From positions 21,932,001 to 21,996,000 of the forward strand of contig CM075673.1 in assembly GCA_037962975.1 (NCBI GenBank): a DNA stretch of 64,000 nt, in the 5' to 3' direction. Source of the stretch: Clitoria ternatea (taxonomy: Eukaryota > Streptophyta > Magnoliopsida > Fabales > Fabaceae). Below the pieces are notes generated by a model. The model had not been told where the DNA came from and ran no database searches. It worked only from the letters and a program-made list of their open reading frames with translations. Below are positions 35,901 to 46,648 of this stretch, one piece after another. The first letter of the stretch is position 1, and each line of letters begins with the position of its first letter. The position numbers and the translations under genes were made by a program.

Positions 35901-38900
35901 TGTGACCACCCTTATCTCCTGGACCATTCGTTGGATAATTTTGTTACTAATGGTCAACCTGTTGAAGAGCATTTAAATATTGGAATAAAAGCAAGTGGAA
36001 AATTGCAACTTCTTGAAAAAATCCTTTTGGAAGCAAGAAGTTGTGGGTTAAGAGTGTTAATATTATTTCAGGTAGTTATCTATTGCTGTCCCTTGCTTTT
36101 TTTCTCTACCAGTCTAATGTTTTTCATGTACATGATTTTATTCACATCAATTATGTTGAGAAAAGAGCTTTAACTTTGGTTGCTTATTTGTGCTATCATG
36201 CCATCGTTTCCTCATTAATGTTAATACTCTACTTTCTCATTGATCATATGTATGCATACTAGTGTGTTGTTTATCTTAAATTTGGGTATTAGGCCTAACT
36301 CAATTCTAAAAGCTAGCTCATCCTACCCTCCACCTTATATACTTTTGATTGGCCATATCTCTAGTCAATGTGGGACTTTTAACACACCCTCTCACGCTCG
36401 GGAATGGAGTGTGGATGAATACGGGTGGTCCACAAATCCTAAAAGCTAGCTCATTGGATGAGGATTACCCTCCACCTTATATACTTTTGATTGACCATAG
36501 TCAATGTGGGATTTTTAACAGTTTATATAGCCAAAATTATCTGTTTGTTATCTTGATTTAGTTAACATATCAAGTAATTCTTAGTCATTTGATATGCTTA
36601 TTCTGTAGACTTTAAGATATACAGTACTTTTTAATTAATTTCTTTTGAGTTATTTATTATTTGTGAATGTGGATTTTGATGATTCCTATTCTCCTAGGTA
36701 ATTTTGCTATACTGGAGAAAAAAGAAGAAATAGAATTGGAATTGGCAATTCTTTGACACAATTCTAATTATGTTCCTTTTTGCGCAAATTTTTAATATAT
36801 CTATTAATAGGAAAGAATATTCAAAATTCCCAAGTTCAGGAACAATCTTTCTTGCACTTGTTTCAGGGGCAAAATGGTAGTTATCATGGTTATTTGTAAT
36901 TGTTTTAGGCATAGACATTTTGAGTTAGAGTTGTCACTTAATTATTTTGGTTGGTTTTACTGGATGTTTAACTTATTCGCAGTTTGTTTTTTCTCTCTTA
37001 TCTTTGTTAATGTCTTCTGTTTTTCTTGCCGCCTCTTTATCCTCTTCTTTTTATCTTTCTTTAGTTGATTGCAATGGGATGCACAAACATGAAGCTGTCT
37101 CATAAGCTTTGGCAATTGAACTACTTTGGTAGCATTGTTGTCTTGCTGAACAATCATTTAATATGAGAATTGTTCTCATATTTGCTGGCTTCTTTCTTTT
37201 AGTTATCATTTATAGTTTTATACTGCCAGTCAAAGGGGGTTAGAGATATGATTATTTTTCTCATAAATCTATGTATCATATTGTGGTTGTTTAACTTCAT
37301 GGTCACGAACTGATGTATTTTCTTAATTCTGAAGGATTTAGTTAGTTCTCTTTCTTTTGTTTTAAAAAACTGCAGTCAACCGGTGGTCCTAGATCAATTG
37401 GAGACATTTTGGATGATGTTCTCTGTAGGAAATTTGGTAAAGATTGCTATGTAAGATATGGTAGAGGTTATATCCCATCAAAGAAACAAGCTGCTATGGA
37501 CACATTTAATAATAGAGAAAATGGAAAATTTGTCTTCTTAATGGAAAGCCGTGCTTGTCTCCCTAGTGTTAGGCTTTCATCAGTGGATATTGTTATATTG
37601 TTTGACAGTGATTGGGACCCAAAGAATGACCTAAGAGGCTTACAAAAGATGTCTATCAGCTCACAACAGTTCAAGCAGTTAACAGTATTCAGATTGTACT
37701 CATTTTTCACTGTTGAAGAAAAGGTTCTAATGCTTGCAAAAGAGGGCACAGCTCTTGATGGCAATATGCAGTTGATTAACCAGAGTACCTGTCACACGCT
37801 GCTAAAATGGGGTATCTTGTATCTGTTCAATAAGCTTGATGATTTACATACCAGTGTCACTTCAGACTCTATGCCAGACATCTCCTGTGATCAGTCACTT
37901 CTAGGTGATGTAATGTGTGAATTATCATCCCAATTGATCAGTGACAGTGGTGATACTGATTGTCATGAATGGTCATTCATATCGAGAGTGCAGCAGAATG
38001 GAGGGGAATATGCAAGGAACATTTTATCGCTAGGAGAAACAGTAATGAAGAATTTGGGCAATGAGCCACACAATTTTTCCTGGAGTGATCTCCTTGAGGG
38101 AAGGCATCCACAATGGAAATTTTTGCCTGCTTCATCTCAGAGGACCAGGAAAACAGTCAAATATTTTGATCACATATTTAAAGAATCTGAATGTGAAAAT
38201 GATGTCATTATAGGAAAGAAGAGGACATTGTCCCAGGATAATGCTGATTCCAAGAGGAGTAAAGTGTCCAAGGATAATGTTGATCCTAATAATGGGAGGA
38301 AAGTAACCAAGGATAAAATTATGCTCAAGATGAGGAGAATGTCCAAGGATATTATTGATACAAAGGGGTGGAAGGTATCAAATCATGTTGATCCTAAGAA
38401 TAGGAAGGCGTTCAAGGATATTGTTGATTCCAAGGGAAGGGAAGTGTCCAAGAATATTGTTGATTCCCAATTTAAGAAAAAAAGGTTGAAGCAGAAGAAG
38501 AAAAATAAAAAGAATTTAAGTGTTGCCAGTAGGGCAAGCATATCAAATGGTAAAGCTGATATTTTCCCCACCACTTCTTTAGTTTTATCTATTTCTTGAC
38601 AACTCTTTTACTCTCAGAATCATAAGTTTTTGGCTGGGGATAAAGTACATGTTGCTGCTTATTCTTTTTCATGTCCACAGGTAATACAAATGGCTTGTCT
38701 AATGTACTTGATTCCATGGTTCATCCTTTGACCACCGAAATTACAAGAGCAACTGCAACAAACATGCTATCTTCAGAAAAAAAGAAGCTGCTTGACATAC
38801 CAAACGGCATGGAATTGTCAAAGTCAGATATATCAGCTCTCTGTGATGCTCTACATTTTTCGGTAGGGTCTCAATACATACTAAAGTAATCTTTGCTTGA

Positions 38901-41900
38901 ACATGAATATTTTTTTGTTGAAACTTTTATAGAAGTGTACCTTCAAGCCGAGGGCATGACTCCCTAAGTCAATGCAGGTGCAACCTCCTTGCAACTTAGT
39001 GGATCAAACTTTTGACTATGATATTACACTGAATATCTCCCTTTAAAAATCTTAGAAATGATTTGGGTGTAACGATCCCAGAACATCCCATATTGTTGGA
39101 GGGCCAAGTCCTGTGTGAAGTACTTCAGCCATTTCAATTGCTAATCTATGACATTAACACCTTTCCCCTCCCTCCTTAGATTGGATATAGAAAGTGTGAA
39201 GTTTGCTCGATTCAATTTGTTGGTGGCCTGAAACCAAGATTGGATAGACTTTGATAGTATATTAGTAATGAATTAGGCCGATCTTAAACTCAAAAGCTAG
39301 ATTAGGGAGGAGGAGAATCCAAGTTGGACAACTTTGGCCATTTTTCTATCCAATGTGGGACAGCTCAATAAAAATCATAAAAAGAATCAATCACTGTCAA
39401 CAATCTTATAACAGCTCAAATAAATGTTTCCATTGACAATGAAACATTGCCACAGAAATTTCAGCAAAAACTCAACTTCAATTCTATATACCATAAAACT
39501 TCCTAACATTTATTTTTTTTGAAACTCAAAATTTATCCCTAAAACAAGTAAGCTAACCCACTATTTGGAAGCTGACTCTTATGTACCACCGTCCATCCTT
39601 GAAAGTGGCCAGCTTTGTTTTTTTTTCTTTGCTGCTGGAGTAATTTTCTGGTGAGGGTCAATCAGGTTTTGTGGATAGGCTGAGCATGAAATTCCAATCA
39701 TGGGGAATATAGATCACTGGAGGATCAAGGACACATGTTTCTTGAATCCCAATAAATGAGAACCTAAAATAAATTTGGCGAATAATGTTGCTAAGAAATT
39801 CTTTAGATGATTATTTGCACATTGAAAAGCAAAAAGAACAGTGATAGAGAAGAAAAACAGACACGGAGAGGAGAATTTTCTGGTGGTGAACAAGGACCTA
39901 AAAGTAGGATAACGGGCACAAACCAAGGGCATCCAAGGTTTGGGGAACTATTCAGTGGTGTTGGGGTATAGGTCATGTCATGTCGGATCTCTGATGGCAC
40001 TGTCTTTTATATATAAGAGGACTAACGGGGGGGTACTTCAACTCAAATATAAAGATAACAGCAGAATCCTTAATAAAAGGACATGGTAAAAAAATCACTT
40101 AAAAGTTAAAATCAGGACACCTAGATAAGGCATGTAATCAAATTTCATCACCAATTAGAAAGGATAAGTGACCTACTTTTATCCGAGAACTACTTCCAAG
40201 TGCTAAATTTAATTTTATCTAACCCCCTTGACACATCTTTGGTCCCCTTAAATAAAATATGATTCCTGTGAAGCCAAAGAGATTATATAATAGCAATCCA
40301 AGTCAGAAAACGGCACTTGTTCTAATACAATGTTGAGAACCAATAGAGATTGAGGGAGAAAAATAAAGGTGAAATATAGAGATGGAAGACAAAAAGATGT
40401 TATTAATAATGCTTGCCTATGTTTTTGGTTCATATAAATATAACCAACTTTGGTTTTAGACTTTTAGTTCTTCAGCGTTTTTTTAGTCCTTGTAGCTTTT
40501 ATTTTATTTTAAAATAAATCTTTTGACCACATATTAATAACGCATCAAGCCTCCAGACATGTCATGTCATGTTTGGATGGTTGACCATCATCAATATGTG
40601 GTCATAGGACCATTTTCAAAAGTTTTAACATTTGGAAGGATCAAAACTAACAAGAATTTTCAAGGAAAGGAACTAAAAATTTAGCTATATTGATTGAGAT
40701 TAAAAAAAATATATTAAAGTCTGTTAAATGTTCCATCCCAAAACCAATTGACAATGGTTCGAGTGGCTCAACAGGTATTTAAACCATGCGAAATATTATG
40801 AGGCAGGCGATGTGAGACTTCCAACAAAGCCTATTAATTACTTAAAATAGGTCAATTCCAAAAGCTCATACGGCATTTACATTAATAATCTAGGTCAAGT
40901 ACTGATTTACTATAGCTCGTATAAGACCAACCCAACAACACTCAATGTATTTTAATGCAACAACTTGACATTTTAAGCTAGTAATTACAACTTGATCTGT
41001 CTTGAGAAGCTTCCAGTGTGATGGAGCTGGCATACTTGTGTGCTGCATTTGGTAGTTTTATTCTATTATATAAAAGAAGGGATTTTATTTAAGAGAGAAA
41101 ATTTGAAAGTAGGACAATTGTTTCATTGTTGATCTTCTAAAGACCGATTTCTTGGAAGTAGTTTGTATCACACTAGCATTGTGTTATTTTGACTACATTA
41201 TATATGTAATAATTTAAACAAGTTTTAGTGGTTTGACTGTAATGGTTTTACATTAGTAAGATGGGTGTTCTGGAAGCAGAGAGGCAAGTTTGCATGATCA
41301 TTTGATTTCATATGCAGAAAAATGTCAAGGCTGTTGCAATGAGGATTCTCGAGCATATATTCACACATTACAATGTTAATTGCGAGGAAGTTTCTACCAT
41401 GCAGGCTTTTGAAATATCTGTGGTCAGTACTTGCTCTAGTTTTTAATATCAAATACAGAAGTAGCAGTAACATGTTTGTTTAGATTTTGGATGGATTATG
41501 GTGCATCCTTTGAGAAAGAAAGGAGCCATTTTGAACTATTTTTCATTCTTCTGTCAATGATTTGAATGCTTGCTAGCGTGTCTGTGTTGATTGGTTTGAG
41601 CTCCTCAGTTGTTCATAAAGCATTTCTTACTCAACCAAGGTTTGACTAGCAAGAGTGAGTCCTTGAGCAAACATTTTCTGATTTTTACATTTTTTGGCTA
41701 TATTTTCTGCCTGTTAAGAATATGGAAAACTGTTCAGGAAAGATGTGTGGATTATAAAAGTGTTGACTGCTCAATTAAGGTCATTGATTGCACATTTTTT
41801 TTTGCATGTTCAAGTGTCTATATGCTTGTATAACACTTGTTTTATGGAACAAATATGATTAGTTCTTTAGTGTTTTATCATAGTTGTGTGATGAACTGTG

Positions 41901-44900
41901 CTTATCTAGTGTTGGCTAGCAGCTTCTGTGTTGAAACACAAGATTGATAGGAAAGATTCACTTGCTCTTGCGAAACTATACTTGAATTTTGGTTGCAATG
42001 AAGAGGAGGTCACCCTTGTTTACGCTGAACTGTGGAAGTATATGAAGGATTTTTCAAGTGGTTTACAAAATGGACTTTGTGTTGAGAAATGTAATATAAA
42101 TGATGCATTAGACTCCAAGGTGCCTGTGCTGAAAGATTTGGTAGAGGAAGTGACGCAGAAGGAATTTCAGGGTCCTTGTGTTTTAAAACTTGTCGAACCA
42201 GCCACAAGTGAACACGACTTTCAAAAGAAACCTCCATCAACAGTGGCTTCCCAAGATCAGACTTGTACTCTCGAAATTTGTTTATCTCCAATGAAAGTTG
42301 GTTGTTTGCCTGTGGAAACAGATGCTATATCTAAGCAATCTGACATGGAAGATGACAGAATGAATGCTATGGCCTCAATGATAGCAGAAATTTCATCCCT
42401 CGAGTGCCAGACTGTTGATGTTGACCCAGTTACTGGGTCTTTGGAAAGACAGATTCCTCTTAGAAGTACAGAGATTACACAATCTGATGGCATAGCTTTT
42501 GAAGATCCTCAAATTTTAGAGAACGAGTTGGTTGCTATTGATAATGCTATGAATTTGTCTATTCATCTTGTGCAAGTTGACTGTGTCACACCAGATGCTG
42601 TAGCTTGCACTAGTACTGCTGTTCCCGAGGTCAAAAATTGGTGCAGTGTAACTAGTCCTTTACATGGCGAGTCAACTACTCCAGAGTTTACTGAGACTAC
42701 TGGACCATATATGCAATCATTGCATTCAAATTTATGCCCAGTGCCTCAGGTTTGTAATTTGTACAAGAAGTATTTGGTGCTATTCTTTAGTGTTTAATGT
42801 TTATTGATATTATTTGTGATGTTGCTAGTTGCAACAAAGAAAGCAACTATCTTGGTTAACTTCCTTCTGCTCTGTGGGTATTGCAGCATATTTGAAAGCC
42901 ATTTTGTATTTCTCCCTTGGGAGGTTTTTCAGATTGGTTCTTCCATGTGATACTAGTTATTCTGGCCAGACATTTTGAAGTACAATCCAGGCTATCCTTT
43001 TTCTTCTGTTTCCACTTGTTTCTGTTAGATGATAATGGCGAGCTTCACTTTAACTACATATTTAGCCTGATATCCTTCACATGAGATGGGATATAGATTT
43101 AAGTTATTATTTAGTAATGCAAATGCATCTACTATCAGGTCAAGTGGCTCTTCAACATGTTAAAAAATGAATATATCTCTAACTTAAACATTTGAAAGGG
43201 GTATTAATTTATATTTTTCCAGCAATCACCATATTAGCTCCCTATTTGCATACTTATATGATTCCTTTCAACTAGAATCATATTTAGATCTTTATCTCTG
43301 TCTATATGAGTAATGTTGTAGAATCCAGGATAGAAGTAGTAGATTCATTATCTGATGATCCAACAAAGCATACAATTTAACCCTTCCATTTACTGTAAAA
43401 TTTTGGAAATTTTTTTAATGCCTTGGCATCAGATTAGAGTTGACTAATGTGTATTCTATTTAGTTCAACTATTACCAATTGTATTTGTTCAAGAGAAGGA
43501 AACCGAGGGACAATTGGATGAATATCTGTGTTTGAATACACAGCGGAGTAGTATATTTATAATAAAGCAGTAATAAATACAAGATCATAATACCAATCAT
43601 ATACAATCAATCTAATCAATTCTAATACATTTACAATATTCTAACACTCCTCCTCAAGCTGGAGCATATAAATCGTATGCACTAATCTTGTCACATAAGT
43701 ATTTAATACGAGGACCCCTAAGAGACTTCGTGAGAACATCTGCCAATTGATCATTGGAATTTACAAATTTCGTAACAATGTCCCCTGATACAATCTTCTC
43801 TCTGATGAAGTTGCAGTCTACTTCAATGTGTTTGGTCCTTTCATGAAACACCGGATTAGAAGAAATGTGCAATGCAGCTTTATTGTTACAAAGTGTCATA
43901 GATGTAGTTTCCCCAAGTTTTAGTTCTTCAAGCAAATGTTTGAGCCATATAAGCTCACATGTAGCCAAAGCCATGGCTCGGTACTCCGCTTCTACACTTG
44001 ACCGGGCTACAACATTTTGCTTCTTACTTTTCCATGAAACCAAGTTATCCCCAAGGAAGACACAATAGCCCATCGTAGACCTTCTGTCAATAGGAGATCC
44101 TGCCCAGTCAGCATCTGAGTATCCAATTATTCAAGTATGACCCTTGTCTTCATACAAGAGCCCTTTACCTGGTGCCCTTTTAATATATTTTAAGATGCGG
44201 ATGACTGCATCCCAGTGACCTTCACAAGGGGAGTTGAGAAATTGACTTACCACACTGACTGCAAAGGAAATGTAGTAAGGTAATTTAGCTTTCCAACTAG
44301 TCTTCTATATCTCTCTGGATCTAAGAGAGGCTCCTCCTGTTCTGGCATATGCAAAGGTGGAAATGGCCGGCTGCACAACATTTACCATTCTGGAGGAGGA
44401 AAGTCACAAGCAGCGGAGAGAAATGAACCCTAACAGCGTCAAATGCTGTCCGAAATAGACAACCAACACCAAAATCTGATTGTAGATGAGGAGGCGAGCA
44501 CGACAGTCCAAGCCGGGTCCTGATCGGAGCTGCCACGCGCCAAAAGAGAGAAACTCACGGACAGAGAAGCCGCGTGTGCGACTGTCGATGGGGTTAGGGT
44601 TTTGGGGTTCGGCCGATCGGGGAGCGGCGGTCCTGATCCGGGGGTGGCGGCAGTAGACGCAGTACTGTTCACTGTTTATTGGAAATAAAAAAAATAGCGG
44701 AAGGGAAGTCAGAAGGAACACATAACCGAAGAGGAGGGATCGAAAAACCTGGAGATGAAACACAGGTTTCGAAAAAAAAAAGTTCATCGGTGAGCTGTGG
44801 GCCCACTCGGATTAGGGTTGCCTCTTGTTAGGCTCTAGATACCATGTTCAAGAGAAGGAAACCGAGAGACAATTGGATGAATATCCGTGTGTTTGAATAC

Positions 44901-46648
44901 ACAACGGAGTAGTATATTTATAATAAAGCATTAATAATACAAGATCATAATACAACTCATATACAATCAATCTAATCAGTTCTAATACATTTACAATATT
45001 CTAACAGTATTGATTGGCCACTCGTATCTTGAAGAGGAAAAAAACAGAACATTGGGCTTAGCAGTTGTAAAGGCATGATGTATGAGAGGAGAAAAGGGAG
45101 ACAAGCATGAAATATGATGAAAGAAGGAAGTGTAGATGTGGAGAAATTAGTTCAAAGTGAGGGGGAACACCTATAGAGTATAGACTGGACAGCTGCCACA
45201 AGGAGATTTGTGTTTTTTTTTTTTTTTTTTGGGGGGGGGGGGGGTGGGCAGACTCGCATAGAATTTTGGACAATCATATTGATTAGTGTAATGATGAGGG
45301 AAATTATAGGGAAGGGGCTGGAATCTGGTGGGTTTGGCGGAATTTTAGAGTGGAGACGTGATATGAACACAGAAAATTAAAGGGAAGAGAGGAGAGAGAT
45401 ATATAAATGAAATGAACTTTATTGAAGAACAAGACAAAAATGAAGAATATAATTCTCTTCAACGGTTTCCCCTTCACAAAGGATCTCTCTCTTAACTTCT
45501 ACAATCTATCTAATACCCTCTCCCTAAACTGATTTCCCTTATATACAAACCATCTTTCAACTAACTAACTAATTACTCTAACCGACTAACTAATGGACTA
45601 GCTGATTCACAGCTGTACTAATTCCTCTCAATATAGGTCCTAACAAGATGATTTTGGCCAAGAGAGGATTATGCTCAGCCCTATATGTTAATTCCTATTC
45701 TCATCTTTAGTTTTCCTTGTTCTATCGTTTCACAGTTTTGGCTTTATTTTATAGTTTATTGGAGAATTCTGTGATGTAGGGAGCTGAGCTCCATTTTTCC
45801 CAGTTGAATGTCAGTGTTGGAGTTTCCAATTCCTGTCACATATTATATAGCATGTGATGTGAACTTGACTGATAAGAAGATAACTAATGATCCTTAGATT
45901 TCAAGTTGGTATGCTTTGAAACTATTCTCATCATACGGGTTCACAACTGCTGCTTGTATCTTTCAGATGGCAATGTCTGCTATTCCATCTTTTTTGGAGC
46001 ACGATTCAGCTAGTCCGGTCATGCCTCTAGATAATATTTTCCATATTAGTAGTGAAGATCATTGCTACAGTCAAGAGGCTGAAGTAATATGGGAAGCACC
46101 AAACAACCTTGTGGAACCAGTGGACCCTCCCTTTGTTTCACCTGTGATACTGCAACCATCCTCTAGTGTGCCTGTGCCCATTGAAGAAAATACCACGCAT
46201 GTAGCTCACGGCCTTACTAATCCAGGATGTATGAACAGTGACTCTTTTCAAGCTCACTCTGTGGCATCTGAAATGTCTCATGTTGACCACCCAGACCCAC
46301 TACTAGTTGAAATGGAGAGAATAGAACAGGATAATGAACAAGCTTTCCAGATATATAAGCAAAAAGTATGAGCATCAATCCATTTCTTTCTTTTACCATC
46401 CTCTTTACTGCCGTCTTTTGTATTCTGATTCGTGCTTCTTTCAGCTTACTTTTTGTTTGCTTGCGAATTAGATATTGCAGCTCCAATCTGATTACGAGAT
46501 GGAGTTTGAAGAGTTGAGTAAAAAGTACAAGATGTTACTTCAGAATGTCCATACTGAAGCAGAATTCAAGATAAAGGAACTTGAGACACAATATAGATTA
46601 GTTGCCATGAACAAGGTATTAGCTGAAGTTTGGATCTGCAAAGCTTGA
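20968..46648 (+). CDS. MOM1-like CHD3-family chromatin protein
   Basis: Sixteen exons join in consistent phase: 20968-21027, 21213-21343, 31183-31373, 31730-31854, 31974-32264, 33059-33208, 34815-35069, 35206-35346, 35412-35723, 35898-36071, 37376-38549, 38681-38862, 41318-41422, 41910-42749, 45967-46365, 46472-46615. All introns are GT-AG and the exons total 1558 codons; reading on meets TGA at 46648. Domains: PHD finger (residues ~54-98, CYNC...CCCGKGC...FHPSC...CIWC), chromodomains (~129-265, EYFVKYQGLAHAHNCW and YEWLVKWTGLGYDNVTWE), SNF2-like region (~267-735, with CCDHPYLLD at 572), a lysine-rich repeat (~886-985) and a coiled coil (~1511-1558). The Walker A position reads VDDQIDKERV, motif II DECQ, and motif VI lacks the arginines, so ATP-driven remodelling is unlikely. 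In Arabidopsis MOM1 acts in transcriptional gene silencing. The C terminus seems shorter than I expect for the family. Confidence 0.85.
22225..24427 (-). pseudogene. Copia pol remnant: integrase, RT and RNase H
   Basis: Pieces of one copia polyprotein read right to left in several frames. They include an integrase core (HSDIWGMAP, FIDDYSRFTWVYFL, about 24032-24400), part of the reverse transcriptase (WDIVPCPP, about 23350), the RT active site YVDDIVVTG with DLGQLTYFLG (about 22870-22980), and RNase H (STTGRCMFLG, STETEYRSM, about 22225-22460). Many stops and frameshifts separate them. The upstream part of the same frame is at 29370-29870, on the far side of the nested element. Confidence 0.85.
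24428..29364 (-). mobile_element. Nested complete copia element (Ale/Retrofit-like), TSD GATTG
   Basis: LTRs of 170 bp lie at 24428-24597 and 29195-29364, TGTTAAAAGAG...CATTCTAACA, with only about four or five differences by eye. GATTG flanks both sides (24423-24427 and 29365-29369). Reading the reverse strand, the 5' LTR is followed by TGGTATCAGAGCC (tRNA-iMet primer site) and the 3' LTR is preceded by a purine-rich tract. Total length is 4937 bp. Short LTRs and compact size suggest the Ale/Retrofit lineage. It inserted into the old copia element, so it is the younger of the two. Confidence 0.93.
24605..28744 (-). CDS. Copia gag-pol polyprotein, one in-frame stop
   Basis: From the MANPGD start at 28744 the frame runs 1379 codons to the stop at 24605, interrupted only by a TAG at 25687-25685 (codon 1020) within the conserved LYGLK-x-SPRAWF region of the reverse transcriptase. 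Visible in order: zinc knuckle CDHCHKPGHTIDKC (~250), protease DSGATDHIT (~337), GAG pre-integrase HAQLGHPG, integrase (HSDVWGP, FIDDFS, QSDNAREY, HTPQQNGVAERKNR), reverse transcriptase (QLDIKNAFLHGDL, active site YVDDIVITG) and RNase H (SSAEAKYRAM, HIEVDCHFVRE). The copy could be inactive because of this stop, unless it is read through. A further in-frame ATG at 28873 is less likely as the start. Confidence 0.9.
29370..29870 (-). pseudogene. Copia pre-integrase remnant, 5' part of the old element
   Basis: The reverse-strand sequence includes GTHLPIIAIGDI and SNLIFVGQLVD (end of the protease region) and IWHKRLGHPNSNVL (GAG pre-integrase, HxLGHP motif). Only about 40 bases separate this from the 5' LTR, so gag and most of the protease were already lost. 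The nested element split the frame between this piece and the integrase piece at 24427. Confidence 0.8.
30154..31182 (+). other. Remaining part of intron 2
   Basis: Ordinary AT-rich intron sequence between the old copia element and exon 3. No coding sequence is accepted. Confidence 0.5.
31387..31422. repeat. C22 run followed by (AC)n
   Basis: A 22-base C homopolymer followed by a short AC dinucleotide run, in intron 3 just after its donor at 31374. Such tracts are unstable and prone to sequencing error. Confidence 0.95.
33450..33745. repeat. Intronic repeat with USE-like motif
   Basis: Carries GCCGATGTGGGACATCTTAAC and the phrase GATACCATATTAGAAATGA, both common in dispersed plant repeats. 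On the reverse strand 33559-33549 reads GTCCCACATCG, an exact match to the plant snRNA upstream sequence element (RTCCCACATCG). The TATA expected 24 bases on is degenerate. A decayed second copy of the motif is at 33725. Confidence 0.55.
36277..36522. repeat. Intronic repeat with two USE/TATA modules (-)
   Basis: Two near-direct repeats, each with AAAGCTAGCTCAT and CCTTATATACTTTTGATTG. On the reverse strand the first has GTCCCACATTG (36376-36366), a 24-base gap, then TATATAAGG (36341-36333). The second has ATCCCACATTG (36512-36502), 18 bases, then TATATAAGG (36483-36475). The element starts with TTAAATTTGGGTATTAGGCC, which recurs near 49790. Confidence 0.65.
38220..38500 (+). repeat. Coding tandem repeat, lysine-rich
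   Basis: Inside exon 11 about seven imperfect units of 39-48 bp encode variants of K-V-S-K-D-N-V-D-x-K-x-R, followed by a KKKRLKQKKKNKK tract. The repeat is basic and likely disordered; the last part looks like a nuclear localisation signal. Unit number may differ between relatives. Confidence 0.75.
39060..39400. repeat. Degenerate intronic repeat of the USE family
   Basis: Contains AGGCCGATCTTAAACTCAAAAGCTAG and CCAATGTGGGACAGC (reverse GTCCCACATTG), like the repeat at 36277-36522, but without a TATA at the expected distance. It lies in the 2.5 kb intron after exon 12. Confidence 0.4.
40731..40860. repeat. Intronic repeat with USE/TATA module (-)
   Basis: Homologous to about 49560-49660 (AAAACCAATTGACAATGGTT, CAACAGGTATTTAAACCATG). 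Reverse strand: GTCTCACATCG (40818-40808), 24 bases, then TTTAAATA (40783-40776). Confidence 0.65.
43486..45006 (-). mobile_element. Copia deletion derivative in intron 14, TSD GTATT
   Basis: LTRs at 43486-43646 and 44845-45006 (about 161 bp) start TGTTCAAGAGAAGG and end TTCTAACA. GTATT flanks both sides (43481-43485 and 45007-45011). Reverse strand: a GAGGAGGAG tract precedes the 3' LTR and TGGTATCTAGAGCC, a primer-site-like sequence with a small change, follows the 5' LTR. Total is 1521 bp. The internal part keeps only the 5' leader and the end of pol, so most coding sequence was deleted. The layout resembles the element at 24428-29364 but the LTRs differ. It lies antisense to the host gene. 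Confidence 0.92.
43654..44350 (-). pseudogene. Copia RNase H end fragment
   Basis: The reverse strand encodes the RNase H domain: SWKSKKQNVVARSSVEAEYR, FHERTKHIEVDCNF and NSNDQLADVLTKSLRGPR, ending at 43654. Upstream, from about 44110 to 44340, the frame continues in pieces with a stop and a frameshift into the end of the reverse transcriptase. It then meets leader DNA directly, marking an internal deletion of gag, protease, integrase and most of RT. Confidence 0.85.
45213..45244. repeat. T18-G14 homopolymer pair
   Basis: Eighteen T followed directly by fourteen G. Probably a length-variable tract; assembly errors here are plausible. Confidence 0.95.
45359..45645 (-). mobile_element. Probable solo copia LTR, 287 bp
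   Basis: Reverse strand starts TGTTAGGACC and ends GTTCATATCA, with a TATA box (GTATATAAGGG) and an AATAAA signal (CTTCAATAAAGTTC) in the order expected of a copia LTR. Flanks are AGACG (45354-45358) and AGATG (45646-45650), a 5-bp duplication with one difference. An alternative left end at 45140 gives a perfect AGATG but takes in the T/G homopolymer and less LTR-like sequence. Confidence 0.55.

Noticed and set aside
45140..45645. 506-bp solo LTR with perfect AGATG duplication
   Set aside because: The left 219 bases include T18-G14 and do not look like LTR sequence; the 287-bp reading with a one-base TSD difference has better LTR signals. Not fully excluded.
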